Positions 53,132 through 61,783 of a stretch of DNA of 64,000 nucleotides are shown here, piece by piece (position 1 is the stretch's first letter; every line of letters starts with the position of its first letter). The DNA is from Planomonospora sp. ID67723. GTDB taxonomy: Bacteria > Actinomycetota > Actinomycetes > Streptosporangiales > Streptosporangiaceae. The notes below the pieces were generated by a model, which saw only the letters and a program-made list of their open reading frames with translations, did not search any database and was not told the DNA's origin. The translations under genes were made by a program, and so were the position numbers. The stretch is from NCBI RefSeq assembly GCF_015711605.1, contig NZ_JABTEZ010000002.1, forward strand, positions 1,178,001 through 1,242,000. Reading direction: 5' to 3'.

Positions 53132-54289
53132 TCAGTGCTGGGCGGCGAGGGCGTCCTCGTACACGCGGACGAGCTCCTGGCTGATCCGCTCCCAGGAGTA
53201 GCGGGAGCGGACGCGGTCGGCGGCCGCGAAGCCCAGCGCCGTGCGCCGGGTGGGGTCGGCGAGCAGCTCGCGGGTGAGCCGGGCGGTCTGCGCGGGACGG
53301 TCCGGCGCGACCAGCAGGCCGGTGACCCCGTCCACGATGGAGTCCAGGTGCGCGCCCACCGCAGAGGCGATGACCGGCACGCCGCAGGCCATGGCCTCCA
53401 GTGCGACGACGCCCCCCGCGGCCTCACGGGGCAGCGAGACCACCACGTCGGCGCTGCGCATCAGCTTGGGCATCGAGGCGTGCGGAACCTGCCCGAGGAA
53501 GGTGACGCGGTCGTCGACATCGAGCTCCTTGGCCAGCAGCCGGGCACGGTAGGCGTCGGGGTCGTTGTCCAGGTCCGCCGCGGCGGGCCCGCCGGCGATG
53601 AGCAGTTCCGCCTCGGGGATGCCGCCCAGCGCCCGGATCGCCGTCCGCACGCCCCTGGCGTCGGACAGCGGCCCCACGTGCAGCAGCCGCGGCCGGGTGC
53701 CGCGCGGTGCGGACGGTCCCTGGCGCCGGAAGCGCTCGACGTCGACGCCGCAGGGGACCACGGCGATGTTGCGGCGCGGCACGCCCAGCCGGATCAGCTC
53801 CGACTCCTCGTCGCCGCATCCGGCGATCACCGCGCTGGCCCGGCGGCCGAGTGCGCGCTGCAGCCGGATCTTCCTGGCGTCGTCGGTGCTCTCGCTCTGC
53901 CGGGTGAAGGTCTGGGTGACCGGTACGTGCAGGCCGCTCGCGCCGGCGATGGCGGCCAGGCCTCCGGTCCAGGAGTGGGCGTGGATGACGTCCGGCCGGT
54001 CCTGACCCCAGCGGCGCATCAGCTCACCGCCCAGGTCCGGGAGGTAGGGCAGCACCCCGTCCTCGGGCAGGTCCTGGGCGGGTCCCGCGGGCAGATGCTC
54101 CAAGGTGACGCCGTGGGCCACCCGCACGCGCGCCTTGCCGGAGTCGGAGCCCCTGCGCGTGTAGATCGTGACCTTGTGCTCCCTGCCCAGTTCGCGGGCG
54201 ACGGCCATGATCTGGTTCCGCTGCGCGGAGAGGCCGGACTGGTCCTGAGTGGCAGACAGGGCGTCAGAAGAGACAAATGCAATATTCAC
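53132..54289 (-). CDS. GT4-family glycosyltransferase
   Basis: 385 residues from GTG 54289 with GAGGTG upstream (NIAFVSSDALSATQDQSGLS as N-terminus). The first Rossmann half has VIHAHSWTGGLAAIAG, and the second half contains LLHVGPLSDARGVRTAIRAL, the donor-sugar segment and the EX7E pair PREAAGGVVALEAMACGVPV of retaining GT-B enzymes. It probably transfers a sugar from a nucleotide-sugar to a cell-envelope or secondary-metabolite acceptor. It is monocistronic in a region of otherwise unrelated genes. Confidence 0.88.
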   Translation of the reverse strand: MNIAFVSSDALSATQDQSGLSAQRNQIMAVARELGREHKVTIYTRRGSDSGKARVRVAHGVTLEHLPAGPAQDLPEDGVLPYLPDLGGELMRRWGQDRPDVIHAHSWTGGLAAIAGASGLHVPVTQTFTRQSESTDDARKIRLQRALGRRASAVIAGCGDEESELIRLGVPRRNIAVVPCGVDVERFRRQGPSAPRGTRPRLLHVGPLSDARGVRTAIRALGGIPEAELLIAGGPAAADLDNDPDAYRARLLAKELDVDDRVTFLGQVPHASMPKLMRSADVVVSLPREAAGGVVALEAMACGVPVIASAVGAHLDSIVDGVTGLLVAPDRPAQTARLTRELLADPTRRTALGFAAADRVRSRYSWERISQELVRVYEDALAAQH

Positions 54290-54403
54290 GGCACACCTCT
54301 GGGGGAGATAGGCATGGAAAGCCTGGACTTCCAGGGGTGCCTGCGTCTTAGGCACTCATCTGTATGCCTGAGACCATACCCGGATCGTCGCCGCGTGCAA
54401 ACC

Positions 54404-55354
54404 TCAGTATTTCCGACTCTGTCGCAATTCTTCCGCACGGGCGCTCGGCACGTGCAGTTGGACCGCGCATCCGCCCTGGTCGTGGTGGATGTCCAGCCGG
54501 TCGCAGAGCTGCCGGGCGATCCAGAGCCCGTCACCCGGGCCGGAGCTGGGGCTCGGCGGGACGAAACCGGCGAGCGGATCGGTCAGGCCCCCCGCGGGAC
54601 GGTGGATCTGACAGGTGATCGCGCCGAACCTCTCCCACAGATGGGCGGTGACCGGCGGGTCCAGATGCGTGGCCACCTCGTTGACGGCCACCGCGAGCAG
54701 GGTCGCCCGATCGCGGGTCAGCCCGAGGAAGGACGCCTGGTCGGAGACGAAGGAACGCAGCGCCTGCAGGCTCTCCGCGCGAAGGGAGACCGCCTCCGCC
54801 GGAGGCTGCGGCAGCGGTACGGCGTCGCACTCGCGGACGAAGTCCACCGGGGCGGTGTACTCGGGACAGGGCACCGTGGCGCCGTCCTCCAGCAGCACGG
54901 GGTGCGTGCGCCGTGCGGCCGTCATCAGGCGCGGTTCCAGGACCCGCGCGTCGTACGGGCAGATCATCCAGAGGTTGGTGCCCTCCATCAGGAGGTTCAA
55001 AACCGACTCCATGCGCTGCCAGGACAGCATGTCCCGGGGGGAACGGCCGATCCACATCGGCTCGGCGATCACCCGGACGTGCCCGCCGTACGGCGCCTCG
55101 GGCCCGCGCCGCCGCCAGTAGCGGTGGAAGGCGGTGGTGCGCTGCACCGGCCGGCGCCCCAGGAAGGCGGTCTCCGCGTAGTCCACCCGCCGGCCGTCGC
55201 GGCCCAGGGCGTCGCTGAGCAGATCGAGGTTGGCCGAGGTGGTCACGACCAGCACCGGATCACCCTTGGCCAGCCCGTCGGAGATGAACGGCAGAGCCAT
55301 CGCCAGGAACCGCTCGTCGGAGTCGTAGACCGCCGCTTGGTGGATGGAAGTCAT
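54404..55354 (-). CDS. MEDS-domain / RsbW-like ATPase fusion, degenerate N-box
   Basis: 316 residues. The N-terminal MEDS domain (about 1-170; MTSIHQAAVYDSDERFLAMA, then VLLEDGATVPCPEY at its end) is a DcmR-type sensory module common in actinobacteria. The C-terminal part (about 195-310) is an anti-sigma GHKL ATPase, but the N-box reads AVNEVATHLDPP, with His where the metal-binding Asn of NxxxH normally follows, and the G2 loop is SSGPGDGLWIARQL. ATP binding is therefore doubtful. It is the first of a set of stress-signalling genes and just downstream of a SpoIIE-like gene on the same strand. Confidence 0.82.
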   Translation of the reverse strand: MTSIHQAAVYDSDERFLAMALPFISDGLAKGDPVLVVTTSANLDLLSDALGRDGRRVDYAETAFLGRRPVQRTTAFHRYWRRRGPEAPYGGHVRVIAEPMWIGRSPRDMLSWQRMESVLNLLMEGTNLWMICPYDARVLEPRLMTAARRTHPVLLEDGATVPCPEYTAPVDFVRECDAVPLPQPPAEAVSLRAESLQALRSFVSDQASFLGLTRDRATLLAVAVNEVATHLDPPVTAHLWERFGAITCQIHRPAGGLTDPLAGFVPPSPSSGPGDGLWIARQLCDRLDIHHDQGGCAVQLHVPSARAEELRQSRKY

Positions 55355-55487
55355 CGCGTTCCTGTCAGGCGCGGGCCGGGGCGCCGGGACCCGGCCGGTG
55401 ATCTCGTCGTCTCGCCTGCACTACCTCGTCTCCGCGTCGCTCGACCCTGGCGCACACCGGGCGGTGAAACGCTAAGTTATACGATCC

Positions 55488-57347
55488 TTACACAACGCGT
55501 AGGGCAAGTATCACGATCTCGTCCCACACTCTTCCTCCGGAGAACGCGTGGCGGTCCTCCTCGACGGTCTTGACCACGGCGGCCGGCGCCTGCGAGACGC
55601 ACCGCGCCAGGACGTCGGCCAGCCGGCCCTCGCCGTAGGCCTCGCCCCGGTCGTTGCGCGAGGTGACCAGCCCGTCGGAGTAGAAGAGCAGGGTCTGGCC
55701 GGAGGCCATCGTGATCTCCTCGCCGAACGTCTCGCTGTCGGGCGAGATGCCCAGCGGCACGCCGCCTCCGGCGGTGAAACGCACCGTGCCGTCGGGCTGC
55801 AGCAGCGCGGCGGGATGGTGGCCCGCGCTGGCCAGCCTGATCCGGCGCCCCTTGACGAACCCGGCCACCGCCATCACGAACATGCCGGTGCGCTGGGCGG
55901 TCAGGGCATGGTTGAGCTTGCCCAGGGCCTCGCCGGGGTCGCTCTCCCAGACGCTGAGCACGCGCAGCCCGTTGCGCACCATGGCGCTGACCGAGGCGGC
56001 CTCCTCGCCCTTGCCCGCCGCCCCGCCGAGCGCGAAACCCCACCCGCCCGCGACCGGGAAGACGTCGTAGAACTCGGCGCCGACCGGGCTGGAGCCCGCA
56101 TGGTAGATGGCCGCGGCCTCGAACCCGGGGATGTCGGGCAGCGCACGGGGCACCACGCTGGTGCGCAGCGCTTCGGCGGCCTGGGAGCGGTCCTGGAAGC
56201 TGCGCCGGGCCCGCAACGCCAGCCCGAGGTGGACGCCGATCTCCTCCATGAGGCCCAGATCGGCCAGGGTGAACGGCTCGCGGTCGCGTGACCGCAACAG
56301 GGTCAGGGAGCCCGCGGGGCCGTCCTCTCCCTGGATCGGCACGCACAGCACGGAGGCGGCGCCCATCACCCGCAGCAGCGGCGGCCCGTCGGGGACGCCG
56401 CCGAGCAGCGTCTCCTCCTCCAGCATCTCGTGGACCACGCCGGAGCCGCCCGACAGCACGTGGGCGACGAGCGGTGCGGCCAGCGGGTTGAGGCTCTCGA
56501 CCAGCCGGACCAGCTCGCCCACCGGCCTGTCGGCGGGACCGAGCACGCAGGCACGCCGGGGCGAGCCGTCGCGGACCACGTCGGCGATCACCCAGTCGGC
56601 GAGCTCGGAGGCCAGCAACCTGGCGGCCCGGGTGACGGTCACCGGCTGGCGCAGGCTGTCCTCGTCCAGCAGCAGGCGGGTCATGCGGGACAGCAGTTCC
56701 TGGCGGCGCGCCGCGGCGAGCACCAGGGCGGCGTCCGAGCGGTCGACCGGCCCCACGGGCGTCTCGGTGACCTGCGCCTCCACCGGAAGGACCAGGACCG
56801 CGGTCATCTCGTGCGGCTCGCCCGGCATGGTCAGCCGGGTCAGGGCGAGCTGCACGGTGTGCGCCCGGCCCTGGTGGGCCAGCCGGGTCTGGAAGGTCAC
56901 CGTCCGGCCGCCCTGGCGCACGGCGGTGAGGTGGGAGCGGAACGCCGCCCGCCGGGAGACGTCGACGAACAGCGCGAACGAGCGGCCGATCAGGTAGCCC
57001 GCCGGGCTGCCCAGCATCCGGGAGGTCTCCGCGCTGATCCGCCGGACCACTCCCGAGCCGTCCAGCACCGCCACCGGGACCGGGAACGTCTTGAACACCT
57101 GGCGCAGCAGCTTCAGCTCCCGCTGCGAGCCGCTCTCCCGCCCCCCCGACCGCCTGGGCGCCCTGCGCAGCTCGTGCAGGGCGGAGTCCAGCAGCTCGCG
57201 GGCGGTGTCCAGCTCCGCGAGAGCCGCATCGAGTGTGGACCGCGGATCGGCTGGGTAGGCGGAGCGGGTCTCGCGCAGCGAGGAGACCCTGGCGGCCAGC
57301 GCGCTCAGCGCCTGTTCCAGGGCCGGAAGGCCAAGGGCTTCGGTCAA
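55488..57347 (-). CDS. SpoIIE-like PP2C protein with PAS and GAF domains, metal ligands altered
   Basis: 619 residues from TTG 57347 (AGGACGAG upstream). A PAS domain (about 85-200; FKTFPVPVAVLDGSGVVRRI), a GAF domain (about 225-385) and a C-terminal SpoIIE phosphatase-like domain (about 410-619) follow an N-terminal helix. Metal-coordinating positions are changed: GDFYDVF reads GAEFYDVF, the DVxGKG Asp is Gly in ALGGAAGKGEEAA, and the final DDITVL reads WDEIVIL. Family members dephosphorylate STAS antagonists; this one may be a weak or non-catalytic relative. It heads a pair with the MEDS-ATPase gene. Confidence 0.85.
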   Translation of the reverse strand: MTEALGLPALEQALSALAARVSSLRETRSAYPADPRSTLDAALAELDTARELLDSALHELRRAPRRSGGRESGSQRELKLLRQVFKTFPVPVAVLDGSGVVRRISAETSRMLGSPAGYLIGRSFALFVDVSRRAAFRSHLTAVRQGGRTVTFQTRLAHQGRAHTVQLALTRLTMPGEPHEMTAVLVLPVEAQVTETPVGPVDRSDAALVLAAARRQELLSRMTRLLLDEDSLRQPVTVTRAARLLASELADWVIADVVRDGSPRRACVLGPADRPVGELVRLVESLNPLAAPLVAHVLSGGSGVVHEMLEEETLLGGVPDGPPLLRVMGAASVLCVPIQGEDGPAGSLTLLRSRDREPFTLADLGLMEEIGVHLGLALRARRSFQDRSQAAEALRTSVVPRALPDIPGFEAAAIYHAGSSPVGAEFYDVFPVAGGWGFALGGAAGKGEEAASVSAMVRNGLRVLSVWESDPGEALGKLNHALTAQRTGMFVMAVAGFVKGRRIRLASAGHHPAALLQPDGTVRFTAGGGVPLGISPDSETFGEEITMASGQTLLFYSDGLVTSRNDRGEAYGEGRLADVLARCVSQAPAAVVKTVEEDRHAFSGGRVWDEIVILALRVV

Positions 57348-57473
57348 TGCTCGTCCTAGTCGCCGGCCGGGAGGAGGCTCGTCCCGTCGTAGACGCTACG
57401 CCACCCGGTGAAGCTTATCGATGTGCGGTCAGATAGTGATTAAGTTATCCATACGGGGAAGGGGTCGCACGAC

Positions 57474-58190
57474 ATGGATATGGTGACGCCCGTTCTCGCC
57501 CGTGACCTTGCCGCCCTCGGCAGGGTCAGTGAAGAGACGTCGAGCGAGAGCGTACTCCGCGGGCTGACGGCCACCCTCGCCGGCGGCGTGCCCGGCTGCG
57601 CGGGCGGCACCGCCGAGCTCTGGCAGCAGGAGCGGCTGGTGGTCTCGGCCTCCCACAGCGAGCTCGTCATCCTCGTCGACAGCGAGAGCGAGCTGGGCGA
57701 GGGCCCCTCGGCCGAGGCCCGGGTCACCGGCGGCCACGTGATCGTCCCGGACGTGCTGCGGGACTTCCGCTGGCCGGACTACTCGGCCATGGCGGTCCGG
57801 TGCGGGGTCCGCTCGGTCCTGACGGTGCCGATCAACGTCGAGCGCGCGGTCCTGGTCCTCGGCCTGTACGGCGTCCGCCCCGACGTCTTCGCCCCCCGGG
57901 GCGTGCCCTCGCTGGCCGGCATGCTGGCCGAGCAGGTGACCGTGGCCCTGGCGAACATGTGGGACTACGACGAGGTGCGCACCGACGCCGCCCAGATGCA
58001 GGAGGCGCTGGCCGGCCGGGCCGTCATCGACCAGGCCAAGGGCATCATCATGAAGTCCAGCGGATGCTCGGCCGAGGCCGCCTTCGACGAGCTGCGCCGG
58101 GTCTCCCAGCACCACCAGGTGAAGGTGGCGGACCTGGCCAGGCTCCTGGTCGACGAGCACCAGCGCAACCGGGGCGCCAAGCGGGACTGA
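57474..58190 (+). CDS. GAF-ANTAR domain protein
   Basis: 238 residues. The GAF domain (about 20-160) includes RSVLTVPINVERAVLVLGLY and the ANTAR domain (about 175-235) reads QMQEALAGRAVIDQAKGIIM, then SGCSAEAAFDELRRVSQHHQ and VKVADLARLLVDE. It is a predicted RNA-binding antiterminator with a small-molecule sensor. It is divergent from the SpoIIE-like gene and convergent with a STAS gene, so it belongs to the same signalling block. A second GAF-ANTAR gene occurs at 20.5 kb beside another partner-switch set. Confidence 0.88.
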   Translation: MDMVTPVLARDLAALGRVSEETSSESVLRGLTATLAGGVPGCAGGTAELWQQERLVVSASHSELVILVDSESELGEGPSAEARVTGGHVIVPDVLRDFRWPDYSAMAVRCGVRSVLTVPINVERAVLVLGLYGVRPDVFAPRGVPSLAGMLAEQVTVALANMWDYDEVRTDAAQMQEALAGRAVIDQAKGIIMKSSGCSAEAAFDELRRVSQHHQVKVADLARLLVDEHQRNRGAKRD

Positions 58191-58238
58191 CCCGCCGCGC
58201 CACCCGGGGGAGAGCGGCGCCGGACGGACCGGCCGAGG

Positions 58239-58619
58239 TCAGGCGGACCGGCCGAACGCGGCCAGGGCGTCGTCGATCGTGTCGTAGAGCGGCAGCCGCT
58301 GCGCCAGCCCCGTGATCCACATCACCCTGGTCTTGGCGTACTCCACCCCGATGAGGGCGAACCTGCCGCCTTCCGCGGTGCTGACCTGCCACTGGTGGAC
58401 GATGAGCCCGAGCGCCCGGGAGTCCATGAAGGTCACCCCGCTCAGGTCGAGGACCATGTCGGCGCCGTGCTCGGCGGCCTCCGCCGCCAGGTAGTCGGCG
58501 AACTGATCCCTGGTGGTGGCGTCGAGCAGACCCGTCACCCGGATCACGTTGACCCCGCCGACCGCCGCCGACTCCAAGGTCAGGGCAGCCGAGCCATCGC
58601 CGTTCTCCGACACCGTCAC
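58239..58619 (-). CDS. STAS-domain anti-sigma-factor antagonist
   Basis: 126 residues from GTG 58619, whose AGGAGG site lies exactly 6 bases upstream; ATG 58643 in the same frame has no such site. The STAS domain includes GVNVIRVTGLLDATTRDQFA, and the acceptor segment GVTFMDSRALGLIVHQW keeps the phosphorylatable Ser, unlike the STAS protein at 18.8 kb. It is divergent from a sigma-factor gene, with the RsbW-like gene just beyond; the three form a likely partner-switch set (antagonist, sigma, anti-sigma). Confidence 0.85.
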   Translation of the reverse strand: MTVSENGDGSAALTLESAAVGGVNVIRVTGLLDATTRDQFADYLAAEAAEHGADMVLDLSGVTFMDSRALGLIVHQWQVSTAEGGRFALIGVEYAKTRVMWITGLAQRLPLYDTIDDALAAFGRSA

Positions 58620-58666
58620 CCAAATCCTCCTCGCCGTTCGCATAGCAACCTTACTGTTACCTGGCG

Positions 58667-58699
58667 GGGAGTAATACTCCCGCAATCGGGGGAATACTC
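58667..58699. promoter_or_regulatory. Inverted repeat and half-site between STAS and sigma genes
   Basis: GGGAGTA-A-TACTCCC (58667-58681) is a perfect inverted repeat, and its AATACTC half recurs 20 bases downstream (58693-58699), two helical turns away. The position between divergent regulator genes suggests an operator or an unusual sigma promoter. No known consensus is matched with certainty. Confidence 0.5.
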
Positions 58700-58813
58700 G
58701 ATCCGAGGTCCAGCAGAGGGCCTCGCCTCGAAAAGTGGTCGAGGCGATGCCGTCTGCCCGGAAACTGCTCCGCTGGCGTCGGCGCCGCTCGACAGTCATA
58801 GCAGGGAGCAGCA

Positions 58814-59590
58814 ATGTCTGTTCAGGCAATCGAACTCAACGACATGACCGCCGAGGAACTCCTCGCAGAGATGGTCCTGCCTGAGGTCTCCGAATACCGC
58901 GCAGAGCGCCTGCGTGAGCGCATCGTCGAGATGCACCGGCCCCTGGCCATGGAGATCGCCCGCCGTTACCGCTACCGGGGCGAACCCCTGGAGGACCTCC
59001 TCCAGGCCGCGTACGTCGGACTGATGAAGGCCATCAACGGGTACGACCCGACCCTCGGCCACGCCTTCCGCGGCTATGCCGTCGTCACCATGACCGGCGA
59101 GGTCAAGCGCCACTTCCGCGACCGCACCTGGGCCATCCGGGTGCCGCGCGTCTACCAGGAGCGCAGGGCCGAGCTGAACCGGCTGGTCGCCGACCTCAGC
59201 CAGGAGCTCGGCCGCGCCCCCACGGTCGCGGAGCTCGCGGTGAAGATGAACATCTCCGAGGAGGACGTCCTGCTCACCCTCGACGCCTCGGCCGCCTACA
59301 GCGCGCTCTCGCTCGACGCGCCGCTCGGCACCGAGGAGGACGCGGCCGCGCTGGGCGACGTCATCCCCGACGAGGACGACACGCTGTCCGTGCTGGTGGA
59401 CCGCGAGGCGGTCAAGCCGCTGATCGACAAGCTGCCGTCGCGGGAGAAGAACATCCTGCTGCTGCGTTTCTTCGGCAACATGACCCAGGCCGAGATCGCG
59501 GCCGAGTTCGGCATCTCCCAGATGCACGTCTCCCGGATCCTTCGCAAGGTGCTCGACCAGCTCCGCGAAGAACTCGTCGCGGAATGCTGA
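58814..59590 (+). CDS. SigB/SigF/SigG-family RNA polymerase sigma factor
   Basis: 258 residues. Region 2: PLAMEIARRYRYRGEPLEDL, QAAYVGLMKAINGYDPT and FRGYAVVTMTGEVKRHFRDR (RpoD-like box). Region 3: RVPRVYQERRAELNRLVADL with an AELAVKMNISEEDV helix pair. Region 4: LPSREKNILLLRFFGNMTQA and EIAAEFGISQMHVSRILRKV. This is the stress/development-type sigma class controlled by partner switching. GGGAGCAG precedes the ATG. It lies between the STAS gene and the RsbW-like gene, so its anti-sigma factor is probably the next gene. Confidence 0.93.
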   Translation: MSVQAIELNDMTAEELLAEMVLPEVSEYRAERLRERIVEMHRPLAMEIARRYRYRGEPLEDLLQAAYVGLMKAINGYDPTLGHAFRGYAVVTMTGEVKRHFRDRTWAIRVPRVYQERRAELNRLVADLSQELGRAPTVAELAVKMNISEEDVLLTLDASAAYSALSLDAPLGTEEDAAALGDVIPDEDDTLSVLVDREAVKPLIDKLPSREKNILLLRFFGNMTQAEIAAEFGISQMHVSRILRKVLDQLREELVAEC

Positions 59591-59709
59591 ATATGCCCTC
59601 CGTTACGGGGCACCGGAATCGGCGGGGTCTGAGGTGGAATAGAGTGCGTTTCGGTGAACCCCAGGCACTCAGGGCGGCGCTGCCGCGGTACAGGGGAGGC
59701 GGATCACGA

Positions 59710-60165
59710 GTGAACGAGGACGATACTCGTTCGATTCGCTCCACGGCGGGCGACGACGCGCCGCCGACCTCCCCCGTTCGCGGATTCCTGGCCGAACTCA
59801 CCTTCTGCCTGCCCGACCTGCCCGACGTGCGTGACTTCGCGGCCGTCCACGCCCTCCGGGGCGGGATGGCCCAGGAGCGCCTGGCCGACTTCCTCGTCGC
59901 GGTCAACGAGGTGGCGACCAACGCCGTCACCCACGGGCACGCCACCGCCAAGGCGCTGCTGCGCATGTGGACCACCAGCGACTCCCTCGTCGTGGAAGTA
60001 CGCGACGAGGGGCGCTGGGCCCTCCCGGCGGCTCCCGGGCAGACGCCCCCCGCGGCCTACGCCACCAGCGGCATGGGGCTGTGGGTGGCGCGGATGGTCA
60101 GCTCCGCCATCGACTTCAAGACCGGCCTCGACGGGACGGTCGTCACCATGTCCTTCGCGGTCTGA
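59710..60165 (+). CDS. RsbW-like anti-sigma factor
   Basis: 151 residues from GTG 59710 (GGAGG 10 bases upstream; the frame is open further upstream but without protein character). The GHKL ATPase domain has the N-box VAVNEVATNAVTHGH, G1 VRDEGRW and G2 ATSGMGLWVARMV, so it should bind ATP and be able to phosphorylate STAS partners. It follows the sigma-factor gene by about 120 bases, the usual arrangement for a cognate anti-sigma factor. Compared with the MEDS-ATPase fusion, its N-box is intact. Confidence 0.87.
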   Translation: MNEDDTRSIRSTAGDDAPPTSPVRGFLAELTFCLPDLPDVRDFAAVHALRGGMAQERLADFLVAVNEVATNAVTHGHATAKALLRMWTTSDSLVVEVRDEGRWALPAAPGQTPPAAYATSGMGLWVARMVSSAIDFKTGLDGTVVTMSFAV

Positions 60166-60334
60166 CGCTCCGGGGTCCTTCGCGGTCCGGCGTCCCGGGG
60201 TACGGCATCCGCCGCGACCGGCTTCCAGCGCTCTCGGGCCCCCGGAGCGCCGGGCTCCGGCGTGCCGGGCGACCGGAACCCCGCCGCCGGAAACAGAGCG
60301 ATCCGAGGCGGTTTTTCCGGGTAGAGGCGCCTCC

Positions 60335-61660
60335 ATGACCAATCCTCCCCGCATCCTGATCGTCGGCGGCGGCTACGTCGGCATGTACACCGCCCTGCGA
60401 CTCCAGCGCGGCCTCCGCCGCGGCGAAGCCCACGTCACCGTCGTGGACGCCGACTCGTACATGACCTACCAGCCGTTCCTCCCCGAGGCGGCGGCGGGCA
60501 ACGTCGAGCCCCGCCACGTCGTCGTCCCCCTGCGCAAGGTCCTGAACAGGTGCGAGATCCTCAACGGCTGGGTGATCGGCGTCGACCCCCAGGGCCGCAC
60601 CGTCGAGATGCGTCCCCACGACGGCCCCCCGCGCATCCTCGGCTACGACCTCCTCGTCCTCGCCCCCGGCTCCGTCTCGCGGACTCTGCCCATCCCCGGC
60701 CTGGCCGAGTGCGGCATCGGCTTCAAAACCGTCGAGGAGGCCATCCACCTGCGCAACCACGTCCTCGCCCAGCTCGACCTCGCCGCCTCCACCACCGACG
60801 GGACGGTCCGCGCCAAGGCCCTCACCTTCGTCTTCGTCGGCGGCGGCTACGCCGGAGTCGAGGCCCTGGCCGAACTGGAGGACATGGCCCGCGACGCCTG
60901 CCGCTACTTCCCCTCCATCGACCCCGGCGACATGCGCTGGCTCCTGGTCGAGGCCACCGACCGGATCCTGCCGGAGGTGGGCCCCGAGATGGGCCGCTGG
61001 ACGCTGGAGCAGCTGCGCGCCCGGGGGATCGAGGTCCGCCTCGGCACCCGCCTCAAGTCGGCCGAGGACGGCCGGATCGTCCTCGACGACGGCACCGAGC
61101 TCGACTCCTCGACCTTGGTGTGGACCGCCGGGGTCAAACCGCACCCCCTGGTGCGGGCCAGCGGCCTCCCTCTGGACGACAAGGGCCGGGTCAAGGCCAC
61201 CGCCGAACTCCTCGCCGAGGGCTCCTCCACCGTGTTCACGGCCGGGGACTGCGCCGCCGTACCCGACCTGACCCGGCCCGGCGAGATGTGCACGCCCAAC
61301 GCCCAGCACGCCGTACGGCAGGCCCGCACGCTGGCCGCCAACGTGCTGGCCACGCTCAGGGGCACCGAGCGGAAGCCGTACCGGCACGCCTACGCCGGTT
61401 CGGTCGCCAGCCTCGGCCTGCACCGGGGCGTCGCGCAGATCTACGGCCGCAAACTGCGCGGGCCGCTGGCCTGGTTCATGCACCGGACCTACCACCTGTC
61501 GCGGGTGCCGACCTTCAACCGGAAGGTCCGCGTGCTGGTCGACTGGACCCTCGCGCTGCTCTTCCGCCGCGACATCACCTCGCTCGGCGCGCTCGCCAAC
61601 CCCCGCCAGGAGTTCGAGTTCGCGGCACGCCCGGACCCGGCCCGCCCCGACGCCGGGTGA
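60335..61660 (+). CDS. ndh: Type II NADH dehydrogenase
   Basis: 441 residues. FAD-binding Rossmann motif ILIVGGGYVGMYTALRLQRG at the start and the NADH motif VFVGGGYAGVEALAELEDM near residue 165. The quinone/FAD segment TPNAQHAVRQARTLAANVLA and the C-terminal amphipathic region with RVPTFNRKVRVLVDWTLALL place it at the membrane as a single-subunit, non-proton-pumping NADH:quinone oxidoreductase. The start is ATG 60335; the long upstream open reading is a shadow of the RsbW-like gene. It ends before a strong hairpin. Confidence 0.9.
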   Translation: MTNPPRILIVGGGYVGMYTALRLQRGLRRGEAHVTVVDADSYMTYQPFLPEAAAGNVEPRHVVVPLRKVLNRCEILNGWVIGVDPQGRTVEMRPHDGPPRILGYDLLVLAPGSVSRTLPIPGLAECGIGFKTVEEAIHLRNHVLAQLDLAASTTDGTVRAKALTFVFVGGGYAGVEALAELEDMARDACRYFPSIDPGDMRWLLVEATDRILPEVGPEMGRWTLEQLRARGIEVRLGTRLKSAEDGRIVLDDGTELDSSTLVWTAGVKPHPLVRASGLPLDDKGRVKATAELLAEGSSTVFTAGDCAAVPDLTRPGEMCTPNAQHAVRQARTLAANVLATLRGTERKPYRHAYAGSVASLGLHRGVAQIYGRKLRGPLAWFMHRTYHLSRVPTFNRKVRVLVDWTLALLFRRDITSLGALANPRQEFEFAARPDPARPDAG

Positions 61661-61722
61661 ACCGGACGCCTCAGAACCGCGAAACTCCGCCGCGGACGCC
61701 CGACCGCCCGGAAAGCACGGAC

Positions 61723-61750
61723 AGGGGGCGCCGCCCGGGCGGCGCCCCCT
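61723..61750. terminator. Bidirectional terminator after ndh
   Basis: The 28-base perfect palindrome with arms AGGGGGCGCCGCCC and GGGCGGCGCCCCCT lies between ndh and the convergent small membrane gene. Confidence 0.8.
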
Positions 61751-61783
61751 GAGATCCCGAGGAGGTTCTCCTCCGGGGAACGG

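Noticed and set aside
59831-60334. Long N-terminal extension of the NADH dehydrogenase
   Set aside because: The part before ATG 60335 overlaps the RsbW-like gene in another frame and is Arg/Pro-rich. The Rossmann fold begins right at ATG 60335.
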